Part shown: positions 23,502 through 34,041 of the stretch, one piece after another
Layout of the letters: each line of letters begins with the position of its first letter
Numbering within the stretch: position 1 is the first letter of the stretch
Assembly (NCBI GenBank): GCA_965649825.1
Contig: OZ287695.1
Coordinates: 1,178,001 to 1,242,000 of the forward strand
Reading direction: 5' to 3'
Origin: Penicillus capitatus
Taxonomy: Eukaryota > Chlorophyta
Length of the DNA stretch: 64,000 nt
Notes under the pieces: model-generated
Database searches by the model: none
Seen by the model: the letters and a program-made list of their open reading frames with translations, nothing else
What the model was told of the DNA's origin: nothing
Program-made: the position numbers and the translations under genes

Positions 23502-24060
23502 CTTTTAGCCGACACGCAAAGTCGCGTTTTTATAATCTGCAGAATATTAGCCAGCTGTGTTGTCTAACTGCAAAACAATTAGTTGTTCTATTTCCTTCCA
23601 ATGGTGACCGTACCGCTATTATTCATTTCATTGCTTGTGTTCCGCGTGAACTCCGGATCAGTGTGGTTCTTCACGCATTTTTCGGGGTTCTCCGAGGTGA
23701 CTAACACCTTCTATGCGAATTTTGGGTGGTCGAATAAGGCATCTTGAACCAATGTCCGCCTGCATACACCTCGACTGTCTTCTTGTATCTACCAAACAGT
23801 CACTCTGAATCCATCTCTTCGACGCAGTAAAGCAACCGAGCGCTGGACCGGTTGTACTGTGTGCTACGGAATGGATTTGACACGCAGCGGGATGTCGATG
23901 TTTTTCCTTGTTGCCAACGCGTTCGTACGCGTTCGGTACATGTGGCTGAGAAAGCTGTTGGACCTACCTTGCTTAGCGTGGGATGCGTTAACGTCAACGG
24001 CACAAGAGCAGCAACTTTGATGTCGCCGTCGTTCGTCTCGCGTGCGGTTCTACAAAGCAG
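23502..24060 (-). repeat. Left arm of inverted repeat: upstream region of Pmp-like copy A
   Basis: Read on the minus strand, this stretch matches the plus-strand sequence about 61990-62570 upstream of copy B. Shared blocks include the TATAAAAACGCGACTT region, a stretch around 23660-23690 matching the GTGAAGAACCACACTGATCC block near 62400, and AGCAGCAACTTTGATGTCG near 24010 matching about 62060-62080 in reverse. Identity is clearly lower than in the coding part, with several small gaps. The duplication therefore included promoter and upstream DNA, not just the gene. Confidence 0.75.
23527..23534 (-). promoter_or_regulatory. TATA-like element of Pmp-like copy A
   Basis: The minus-strand word TATAAAAA begins 33 bases before the ATG at 23501 and is conserved, with the same spacing, in copy B (62538-62545). 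If it is a true TATA box, transcription would start almost at the ATG. Confidence 0.5.
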
Positions 24061-25619
24061 AGGCGGTTTGCAGACTGTGCTTCGACTGCAGTTGGATGGG
24101 GGTGGTGGGTCGTTTACATCCAGGTAATGTGCAATTGCCTCGACCAGTCGATGCCAACAAAACTAACGCAGTCCGCACAACGCGCTACGTCGTTGGACGC
24201 AGTAGTGCTATGGGTTGCTGGGAGAGATAGGCGCCGTACAAAGCAATAACGCAAGCGTCGACGTTAACCGGTTAACGGTTTTCCTTGAAGGTCGTCGCCA
24301 TATCAAAACACTGAAGTTGTCGTTCCATCTGGTACGCTGCTTGGGCATACATAGCTCGAAAAGGGATTTCTGTCCTCAGATGGTTGATGAGGGCCATGGT
24401 ATCGATTCGTTGATCCTTACTGAAGAAAGCCTTATAGCACCAACCGAAGCCAATTGAAAAGCCTTGTGCGTCTAGTCGACTTCATAAATGAATCCTGAGT
24501 GTCAGTCCACGGAGATCAAAGGTTTGTTGGATCGTGGGTTGCATTTTGCAATGGTTGTTAGCAGTGGAATTCTCGACACAGAAGCAAATGTCGACGCTTC
24601 GGATGAAGGGGACTCGAAAGAGAGCCTCTCTTGTAAATCTCTCTAGTCGCATAGCTTCCCACACGCTGCCACTTCCAAAATAAGACCATACCACCTGTCT
24701 TGAAAACATTTCGTGGGTTTGCGTTCACTTGTACTTTCAGCGGTTCCTCAATGAAGAGCACCTTCATCTGCTATCCTTCTTTTCCACGAATCTAAGGTTC
24801 CGTTGTACAACGCCGTTGAGAGTTTCTACCTTGTCTTGATGCCAGAGTCGCCAGATTTCTCAGAACTTAGATAAAGGCTATTCGAGTCGTCAAGCAGATA
24901 AACAAATAGTGGATTGATTTACAAAGAACCTCATAGTTTGCAGCAAGATGAGTCCGAATCAACCATAAACGACTCTTCCAGATATGCGAAGGCGAGTTTC
25001 GAAGTGTGTACGAACTGGTTGCCTTCCCATAGACGTCCAATCTACAAGGCAATATCGTCAATTGATACAGACGTGGTTTCGTGCTTCGCTGGTTCATAGC
25101 GACCCTTACCTTGATCCCATGTGTCTGGTGATCTGATACGAAAAATTTAGTTCTACATTACCTCGAATGTTCTCTCGAATCTTAACCAGAAGTGAACATG
25201 AAATTCATGTCGATAGACATGCAGAAGAATCGTCAGCGAATACGATCTCACTGAATCATTCCTGTGGAGATTTCATGCAACGTTGTGAATTGCGCTAAGC
25301 AGAAAGGGGAAGATAGCAGCAGCAGATGCTTGTTGCGGCGGGACAGTGTCTTACTCAGTCGCATTGGCGATTAGAGTAACGCAAAATTGGACAGTTTGTA
25401 TCAACGTCGCTTTCAATGATTTCTTCCTCGACCAGAGAAGATTGTTCTCTGTGATTAGTATGCCGATACTGTAATGCGCGAATCGTGTGTGGAGACAACA
25501 GAGATTCATTCGTCCAAAATGATTGACAGGTCTGAAAATTGTCGAATAGCAAGAAGTTTGACGCCTAGGTGATTAGCAAAAATTGTAAAGTCGATAGCAG
25601 GAAAAAGAGGTTTCGAGTC
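24061..25619. other. Intergenic, no supported gene
   Basis: A minus-strand ATG frame at 24767 (MKVLFIEEPLKVQVNANPRN) and an overlapping one ending at 24482 look slightly protein-like, but I found no splice chain or family motif. The remainder of the interval is featureless. Confidence 0.4.
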
Positions 25620-26212
25620 CTAAAAAATAACGCGGTTCATGTTGATCCCAGCATTCTCGTAGAAAGCAGCAGGCAGTTCAGGACAGGGGCACTTTCCCTC
25701 GCATGCGAGATCGGTCCCTGCATGGCGAAGCTTGCACAGACTGCCATACGTCTTTCCATCGACGCCACAGACCGGTTTGTAAATCTCCGCACAGTGGCCT
25801 GTGCGACAAGGGCACTCTCCTCCACATGCGACGTCGACCTTTGCACATTCCGCTGCACATTTGTTGGGATACGTCTTGCCATCAGCGCCGCAAACTGGAT
25901 CGGAGATCAAAGGACAAGCGCATGCTTTGCAGGGACACTCTCCCTCGCACGCCTTTTTGACTCCCTTCTTCTTCAGCGCGCAAAGACTGTCATACGTTTT
26001 TCCATCTACGCCGCAGACTGGTTTGTCAATGCTGCCACATTCACTATTCGCGAGGACATTCCCTGGTCCCCATGTTGCTCTACTGTGACTTTCGTGCCCA
26101 GCTAAACACGCGAACGCTTCTTAAACGAAAGCATGTTTTAGATCTCACCATATGCGCTGACCCCAAGGGCGAACGTCGCCAGCAGACAGATAAAAAGTTT
26201 AGAAAGAGACAT
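25620..26212 (-). CDS. Secreted three-domain Kazal-type protease inhibitor
   Basis: Two exons on the minus strand, 26212-26149 and 26101-25620, with a 47 bp GT-AG intron in phase 1, give 181 residues. Residues 1-20 are a signal peptide (MSLSKLFICLLATFALGVSA). Three Kazal domains follow. Each shows the PVCG(V/A)DGKTY core and flanking cysteines: CGSIDKPVCGVDGKTYDSLC, CPLISDPVCGADGKTYPNKC and CAEIYKPVCGVDGKTYGSLC. Kazal domains inhibit serine proteases by presenting a reactive loop before the PVCG core, and the P1 position lies two residues after the second cysteine in classical members. Here the linkers are short and Cys-rich (CPCKACAC). The protein is probably extracellular. A secreted S1 protease is encoded about 5 kb away on the same strand and could be a partner, but that is inference. 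A short tail ending in NRVIF follows domain three. Confidence 0.88.
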
Positions 26213-26401
26213 GTCCGGTCTTCTATGACCCCGTTGAACAGTGGACATGGCAACCGGCGTCTTGTCTGATCTGAAACGTGTCGTTCGACAATGCCAAAAT
26301 GACGGCGGCTAGGGCTTTTAAGCCCGTCGGAAGCATTTTGTCGTCCGCGTCTGTCAGACGTGGCCGAAGCCAGCGAATCTTTTGCCAAATTAAAATTCCA
26401 A

Positions 26402-26792
26402 ATGTCGGCGCAAATAACGGCGGCATTTGCAGAAGGTAAACTTACGGATGCGAAGTCTCGGAGGTCAAAGACGCACGATCCTAGAAAACAGCAGATCGAG
26501 TTCTACGTCTCTGACCACTCGTATCTGAGTATCGACCAGTATACGCGCAGAAAGTCGCATCTAATACCCGCCGTCATTTTCAATTTTCATCGTTTTTCCA
26601 CTCAGAGCACCGACCTTGGGCGAAAAAAGAGAAAGGAAGAAACATAAAGTCACTGTCTCATTGTCGAAGACCAATCCAACACAGTTGCCAGAGGAATGGG
26701 AGGCCGTATTGGGGATGGATGATTTGAATGTATGGGCCATCATGTCACATCAAAAAGTCGACAGTGAGATAGGCGCACAGCTAGCTAGGTAG
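26402..26792 (+). CDS. Small protein with CRIB/PBD-like segment (tentative)
   Basis: Two exons, 26402-26520 and 26606-26792, are joined by an 85 bp GT-AG intron that ends in a pyrimidine-rich TTTTTCCACTCAG. The join is phase-consistent and gives 101 residues. The second exon reads KKHKVTVSLSKTNPTQLPEEWEAVLGMDDL, which resembles the second half of p21-Rho-binding (CRIB/PBD) domains, where a HVxxD...GLPxEW...LL pattern is usual. The first half of the CRIB motif (ISxPxxFxH) is weak or absent, so the assignment is uncertain. The first exon is charged and helical. It is divergent from the Kazal gene, with about 190 bp between the two starts. If real it would be a small Rho-GTPase-binding adaptor. 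Confidence 0.4.
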
Positions 26793-29672
26793 ACAGACAA
26801 AGAAGATAGAGGCAATGCATGCATGGGTATTGGATGAGCGATGATCGCATTCCCAGTCATGACAACTCACGCACTGTGTGCAGATTCTGAGGCAAGCAAA
26901 GAGAACGGAGGATGAGAAGAGTAACGAGCATCTGATTCTGCCGCAGTAAGATACGCTGTCGATGTACCTGCCAAATAAACACCCTGCAGAAAACGAATGA
27001 CCTTCGGAACGGGTCGTCGTCATCCACTGCCAACTACGGATCGATGTCTTATGGTTCTGTACGTCAACGATCAGCTAGACACATTAGATCGATAGACGGC
27101 CAAATCGATCTTTTCGGAATTCTTACCTTTGTTGCGATCTGTCTTGTAGATGTATTCCTACATGGATAGCTATTATCAGTCCGATACTAACAATCAGTCG
27201 CCTTAGGTGATGCATGATGTCTTTATGTTTCTATGCAGTACCTGCCCTAGCAAAATCGTTGCCGTGTTGTAAGCTCTCTGTAGAATTCACCCGCGGGCAC
27301 ATGGATTTTAGAGTACATGATTAGTTGTCGCAGAGATTTGTCCGATCGCTGTAATGCGGTCGTACAGAAAGAATATCTATGCGCCACAAACCTCATCGCC
27401 AGTGGCGGGCAAACTTTACCCTTTTGATTTTCACTGAGATCCGCGGCAGTTAATTGCGCGAGATTTCGCACGGTCGGCGAGGCAGATGGAGAGTAGTGCA
27501 GTCGGTCATTGAACGACCAAGCTATGAATTCTTTATCGCGTCCGCATACGGAGCAGCAACTGTATGGAGTGCCGAAATGCTATCTATCCCACGATTGCTC
27601 GTGACGCAAAGTTCCGCCGCATTAACCGAGTCTTGAAAAGACGCGGATCATACAACAGAAATCAAAAACCGTTTCAAAGGTTCATTGCGAGCATCGAAGC
27701 CTACAGGAGTGGAGGGTTAACAAAATGGTGCCGTTGACATTACCGTTGAAGTGCTCAAACGCCTAAAGGTTTGTGAATGTCGCTTTCTGTTTAGTTTTCA
27801 TTCTGGAAACCGTTGTCATTCGGTCGAACGCGTTTGGCATCGGCCATTGGTTCCGCGTAGTGAATTCTTCAAAGGACGAAAACGTTTTTACACCTAATTC
27901 ATCATGGAGTCTGTATTCATTGATTCGATCGCAGCATCCCATCAGTCTTGCCTATCGCATCGGACTGTCATCTTTCCGATCTCTCGTCACCAATGTGACT
28001 ATCATGGTTCCGCACCATGAGGAGTTCACACTGATTTCATTGTATTTTTTGGGGGGCTTTGTCGTTGTTGTTTCTCGGAGTAGGCGGAAAGCGTGTTGTC
28101 GCCAAGATTTCTCTGGCGATGTGATTGCCTCGTTTGCAATGGGTCATCTGCCAGGAAGGGCACGTGGTGTCACGTCAAGTGGGCTTTGTTCTGTGAAAGG
28201 GGGCCCTTTTCTCTGGCTCTGAATACGGGGTGACTCACCTGCCTTAAAAGTCTTATCACCACGCACATATATAATGGGGACGCAAGACCATTCCAGACCT
28301 TGCTCCGAGTACGTGTAAAGAAATCTTCTGCTGTTGAATCTTTTCCTTCGGCCGACCGGCGACACACACCAACACTATGTTTGTAGATGCAATTTTGGTC
28401 AATCTTGTTTTATCTTTCGTTTTTCGTTATACGTCACGGATGGCCTTTGCCAATTGACACCGCTCAGGGTTTGGTGCGTGAGGATGTCTTGCTTTCCTTT
28501 AGTTACAATTTTCTAGCCTTTGGTATGCCAATCCGAACAATATAGATTAAAGATACAACGTCAGAAAGCTATTTCCTTTTGCATATGCATGTTAAGGTTG
28601 TGATCATTCGTATCTTAGCTGTTGATATACTTTCCGTAATTGTTCTCGTGGATGATTATTATTACGATGACACATGACGATATTTTTCATCGCGATCATA
28701 CGCGAGGTAGTCATCCTCTTAATCTAGAGAGTTATTAGGAAGGATGGACCATCAAACTAGATATTCTTAAACGTCTAGCGCTTTCTGTTGCCCATGTCAT
28801 GACACTAAATCCTTACTGGAAGAACGCAGTCGGCTGCATAACGTGATAGCAGCCTTAGATGTTTTACAGAAGAATGTCTGACAGGCACGTCGTCGCTCGT
28901 GAGATAGGCCTGGAACTGTTGGAATTGTTCGCCGTTTTTTAGCGATTGGGCAATAGATTTGAATCTCGGTCTTGGCATGTCAGATGCAAAAGGTCATCTC
29001 ATGACTGCCTAGATGAGAGCAAATGTCAGAATCCCAGAATCACTGTCGGAATGCCATCAAGAAATCCGATCGACCAGGTTGCGATGGCCTTTCAATCACA
29101 GTTGTTTTTTTTTTCTTTGTCGATGAAACCGCTTCTGAAACGAATATACTTTGCGTAATGTAACGTCGAGATACATTCTGTTGCAACGTTGCCCAGAGAT
29201 TTGATGTAGCTCATAATAATCACCAAGTCTAATCGAATGGGAGTTCAGATTTCACATAAACAAACAGCGAAGATATTTCTGAACTCTGGATACATGCCAC
29301 TCACTCATTCCCGTAACAAACGTGAATAACGCGACCTCGATTCGAAATGTCATTGTTTGACAGCAAATGATAATGCCGCTATTGTCATCGAAAACAGACG
29401 ATATTGAAAAGCCGCAGATGTTTTAGTTTCGATCCTAAAGTTTTCTCGGGCAATACACAGTATTTGTTAATCATGGACATTCCATAACAAACACAACAGT
29501 CATACTGACCTCCATTCATCCCTTGCATACAGGAAATCAGTCGTTCAGGTCCCGTGTTCGCCTGATTTGAATGTTTGATAAGTGCTTGCTAAAACATGGA
29601 GGCACTCTAACGGAAAGTTCAGTTAAAGTTAGACAGTTGTCCTAGTGGAATGCTTAGTAGCAGAGGATTTTA
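26793..29672. other. Long stretch without a supported gene
   Basis: The frame 27773-28222 begins with a hydrophobic signal-like run (VNVAFCLVFILETVVI) but has no ATG context or motif. The most informative element is the short relic at about 28384-28500 (separate entry). Otherwise I see ordinary noncoding sequence, AT-richer from 28500 to 29700, without repeats of note. Confidence 0.5.
28384..28540 (-). pseudogene. Coding relic paralogous to the segment near 60.5 kb
   Basis: On the minus strand the frame reads HAPNPERCQLAKAIRDV and, after a stop, KTRLTKIASTN. The plus-strand frame at about 60520-60610 reads HEKAHPERCQLAKVIRGV then EEKTGLTEIASGN. The DNA match covers roughly 95 bp at about 80% by eye. 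The in-frame stop and small indels here suggest a decayed copy, though an intron donor (GTATAACG) could also explain the interruption. The function of the ancestral protein is unknown. Confidence 0.5.
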
Positions 29673-31099
29673 TTAAAACGTCCCTCGCGGATGCAGGAGT
29701 TTCTTCAAAGGGGACATTTCCGATTCGGAACATATAATGTTAATAATTAGACAGGTAACGTCAAAAGGCGTGTCTCCATCATTGTTGGTCGCCGTCTTCG
29801 ATGCTCCAGCATCCACCAGAACCTGAAACGCAATCGTCGAGTTTCGATATGTTGCCGTTGACTCGCCTTTGCCGTTTTTAGGTTTCCAAAACGTGCGGCT
29901 CGGTGAAGTGGAGTTTCTCCATCGTGGTTGACCGCATTGATATTTGCTCCTTTTTCAAGCAACAGCTACATGTAACCATGTGAACAAGAGAACAGAAGCT
30001 AACAGGCATGCACCTTCACTACTTCAGGGTTTTTATTGTAGGCGGCAGCTTCGTGAAGTGGCGTCCATCCGTGGACGCTGACGACATCAAGTTTCGCTCC
30101 GTGCTTGAGGAGTATCTGACAATAGACAGTTTCCGTCAACAAGGCGACGAAGTGAACATGCAATTGACCTCGACTTCCCTGATGTCTGCCTTAATCGCGA
30201 CCCCATGCAGAACAGTGTGTCCATTGTTGCCGGCAAGGTGGACGTTCGCTCCGTGCTCAAGGAGGATCTGACAGTCAACAGTTTCTGTCAGTCAGGAAAG
30301 GAGGCGAACACGCAACCGACCTCGACCACCTCGATGTCTGCGTAATACGCTGCCTGAAGCAGAGGAGTCCATCCATCGTTATCGACCTTATTGACCTTCG
30401 CACTGTGATCGATAAGCATCTATCAAAGACACTCGGCAAGAAGCGCGGAAATACATGAAAACTCGCCTGTACAGTTTTCGACCGTGCATAGAACGCAGCC
30501 AAGTGTAGGGGTGTCTTCCCATCGCTATCGGCGGCGTTCACTTCGGCGTCGTGATCCAGAAGAATCTGCGAATAACCGCCAGTGCAGATACATGAGGACA
30601 TACTGTAGATTCACCTTCGCCACCTTCGTGTGTCCGTTTCTCGCTGCCAGATGTAAAGGAGTTACTTTATTGCCGTTAGGCTTGTCGACACTAGCGCCGT
30701 ATTTCAAAAGAACCTTTAATTGCAGACGCGAGGATTTTATAGACAGAGACGAAGTGTTTTCACTCTGTAGTCCTGAACGGACGCAGAGAAGCAACTACCT
30801 CAGTGCATTCTGACGCATCATTGGCCGCCGACCAGTGTAACAAGGTAAAGCGTTTCCTTTTCTCATACCCTGACATAACAGCGGATTCATAGACAGAATT
30901 TGGATCCAGTCCCTCTAGAAGAGCAGCTTCTACAGTCAGGGTGTCATCATCCCTTATGGAGTCATAGGTTTCCTACAAAAACAATCTGTTCATTTACAAA
31001 GATCTTCATTACCAATGCTACATTAAGCAGTTCTGTCCGAGAGAGTCCCCTCAGCCGTTCGCGCTCCTTATAAAGTTCATCATCTTCTGGATTGTTTAC
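29673..31099 (-). CDS. Ankyrin-repeat protein with one exon per repeat (5' end unresolved)
   Basis: Nine minus-strand exons are recognisable: 31099-31022, 30972-30799, 30713-30615, 30565-30473, 30419-30330, 30267-30175, 30115-30014, 29965-29867 and 29822-29673. All joins are phase 0, with introns of 44-85 bp, giving about 325 residues. Exons 3 to 8 each encode exactly one ankyrin repeat (33, 31, 30, 31, 34 and 33 residues), every one starting at the same point ([IVLM]LL-x-x-G/S-A) and carrying TPLHLAA-type cores. The last exon encodes a terminal partial repeat. Most introns are GT-AG; the one at 29866-29823 begins GCGAGT and is a GC-AG intron. The first two exons encode a charged region (NNPEDDELYKERERLRGL) without repeats. 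No ATG is visible before 31099, so the true first exon is missing or the gene is fused to the protease upstream. Ankyrin arrays bind proteins; the partner is unknown. Confidence 0.82.
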
Positions 31100-31115
31100 C
31101 TATGAAGAACGTACA

Positions 31116-32281
31116 TCATCTGATGAAGTTTGCTAAACAGATTCTGTCCATCTTTCTCCTGTTCTGAGCGAGCCGAGGCGAGGAAGCAAATGCAGAGAAC
31201 CGATCAATCACCTTTGGACCTTCGCCGATTTTCCATAGAATCCAGTCCCAGAATGCACCGATACTTGTGTAGATGGACGGTGATGCATCATTGCAGTTCT
31301 CGAACCCCAGAGATGTTATGCCGACGATCAGGTCGAGTTCTGGATTCCCGGCTGCTGTGTTGCCTCTAAATCTGTTTGGAATCAACAGTGGACCGCCAGA
31401 ATCGCCTTCGAGCAGAGAAGGCTTGGCAGAAAGTGCCGCTGACAAGCATTACACCTTTGCATGCGTTCTGGTTCCCGAATCCAGCACAAATCGAATGCTT
31501 CTTGACTGCATCTCCCAGAAATCCTTTGCATTGGTCATGTTTCACATACACCAGTCTGTCTGCCATCTGTAGAGAGTTTGGATAGCCTCCAGTCTTGTCC
31601 AGTCCCCAACCCAGTGCGGTAAACAATTCACCGTCGGAGAACTGTCCTCCTTGAATATCTATCGATGGGAGTGTGATCTTTGCTTCTTTATTCAATCTGA
31701 CGACAGCGATGTCGTATCCATCATGGACATCGCCAGTCCAGGATTCGTGCCGGAAACTTGCCTCGCCGCTGAATTCCTAGTGAGTATTCCTTTCCGCGAG
31801 AAACATGTAAAACGTGAAGGAGTTACTTTGTCTGAGTAGCGCTCATCGAGCTTGTGAATGCCACAGCGAACAAGTGGATTTCTGCCAAGGCTGTCCGAAG
31901 ATGGGTCAACGCAATGTGCTGCTGTGACCACCCATTGTGGTCGAACGAGGAATCCGCCGCAGCGGTGGATTCCATATTCTCGTCTGGAGAGACTACAAAC
32001 ATAAGGGAACCTTCCTTCAGGTGCTTCTTTTCCCTGCGAAAAGAACGAGCGTCAAAACCTGAATTTATGCGTGCGATACAAACTGACGATGATATAGGAT
32101 GTAGTGTCTCGCGGCTCAGAGGACAATGCTTCTGAACCGTTAAAGACATACCCACGTCGGAAATGACAATCCGGGAGGCAGTACCTTCTTTTTCTTGAGC
32201 TGCTTCTATGTGGAAGTTCAAGAAAAGCAGCAGAAAAAAATGAATGCCGAGACGGCGACGCGAAACACAGAAAAGCTTCAT
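31116..32281 (-). CDS. Secreted S1-family (trypsin-like) serine protease
   Basis: Minus-strand exons 32033-31827, 31761-31455, 31405-31212 and 31163-31116 are phase-consistent. A first exon from ATG 32281 has an uncertain 3' end: a GTGGGT donor after RIVISD would give a roughly 120-bp intron and the mature-start-like RIVISDGKEAPEGRFPY. The N-terminus carries a signal peptide (HFFLLLFLNFHIEA). The catalytic triad is complete: His in VVTAAHCVD, Asp in YDIAVVRL and Ser in CKGDSGGP. The cysteine before the active serine and the CGGFL disulfide site are present. The residue that fixes trypsin specificity (Asp189 by chymotrypsin numbering) is Asn here (NACKGDS), so cleavage after Lys/Arg is not expected. 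It is probably extracellular. A Kazal inhibitor lies nearby, and the ankyrin gene follows immediately downstream with only 16 bp to its first recognised exon. Confidence 0.85.
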
Positions 32282-34041
32282 ACTTAAAACAAGACTGTGT
32301 TCTGCAGCAGTGGCGGGCGCTTAAGTAATGTGGATTATGAAGTCATTAAAGCGCTCCACTCTAGCCGTCTAATGACTGGCAGACGTCGCGAGGAGAAGAA
32401 ACCGCTAGCGCATCTCCCTTAGTGGTTAGCGCTTCCTGTGTACTGAGTTGGCATGCATGGCAGGGTCAAGTGCTTCTCGCAATGCACGTGTATACACGGT
32501 TCTCTATGTTGTCCCTAAAACAGAACAAGCTCGTGCACCGACATGCTTCGGTGTGTGATGGATATAAACTCAACGCCTGCGAAGATGCCGAGAACACACT
32601 GCTAATGATGAACCCATGAACTCTTGGTCGCAATGACAGCATATGATGCTGGTCAAAACAGTTTGCAGTTCCAGAACGGATGAGATTAGAATGTTTAACC
32701 AAGGCTGTTAGCGATGCCATCAATACATTCTGGGAAATAAGAGATCCCATCAACGAAAGTGAGTCTGGCGTTGTCGTTCAAATGTCGTCGCTGACGGTGC
32801 ATGTCTTCTCCAGATATACTTCATCAGGCAGCGTTCTACAAAAGTGACAGTCTCCATTGCAAACGAAGAATCACACGACCAGTGCAGAAGAGAGAGCTAA
32901 GATCGCCTCATAAAGCACGGAGGGAGACCAGAGGAGAGAAGGATGGATGGAGAACGCCGGCATGGCTCAAGATCTCCATATCTTCTTCGGCATTTTCCAG
33001 AAACACTGGCTAGGACATAAGTGGTGTAGGCTACGAAGCATGATGTCATCTAAGTCATCTGTTATCGAACTGTCGTGGCATTCTGTCATTTTGAGACCAG
33101 TTATGCCTCCAGTCACTTCAGTTTTTCGGCCGATTCCTTCCGACACCAGTCCAGTAGCTATTCGGTATGAAGGGTGTTAAGAAAACGTGGATGGTGGCAC
33201 AATTGCAGCCGAATCTTCTTTCGATCTCGATTGACAGAACCCTTAACAGTGATTAAACGCTTATTGGCAATAAACCAATATCTTGACTTGTTAAGTCATT
33301 GTGAGACGAATTTGGAAGTTATTACTCCGGACTCCGGATAATTGGTGTTAACCGAGTTCGATAAGTTTAATTTCAATCCATTTGATAGCGTTTGTTTAAT
33401 ATATTTCGATCGATCTTTCAACCGACCACGATACTTACAAATATTTCCTATTGCCGTTGATCAGTACGATCGATCGTGTCCGATTTGATTTATCGACGTT
33501 TGGTTTAATTTGGCCTCGATTTCTGTATCGTCCGTCTAATGTGTTTCTATTAAGCGCGATTTGATGACTATCTTTCGATAAGTATTCGCAATTTGTAGTA
33601 AATCCTGGTCCATCAGTTTCCGATTCTTGACATGTGGCTGTTTGCTGAACCTTCCTACTTTTGGTTATTGTTTGCACCCACCTAACCAACCTACTGAATT
33701 CAGAAGGCCGATAAGAGAACCAAATGCATTCATCATCTGAACAGCTCTTTGATTGTCAAAGACGGGCCACTAACCACGTCTTCCGGCAGTGAATACCTTT
33801 CTCGAACCATTATCAAACAGAAGTCACATTTACGGTATAAAACGATGATGTTTACCGGAGATGGATGACCAACACACAAGATAACACTTCCCGACAATGA
33901 TAGGCCAATGTCGTACAAGATAATCACTAGACAAACGGGTAAAGAAGAAAAGAATTATCGGTCCAAAATCGATCAGGATAGAAGAAAAAACCCAAACAAC
34001 AAGAGCAACAAAAGTGTGTACAGGCGACAGACTAATAATAA
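32282..34041. other. Intergenic, partly GATC/TCGA-rich
   Basis: No gene supported. The block from about 33370 to 33560 is rich in CGATC/TTCGAT words. Frames at 32801-33013 and 33733-34114 have no family or splice support; the latter overlaps what should be the 3' region of the MyTH4-FERM-kinase gene. Confidence 0.5.
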
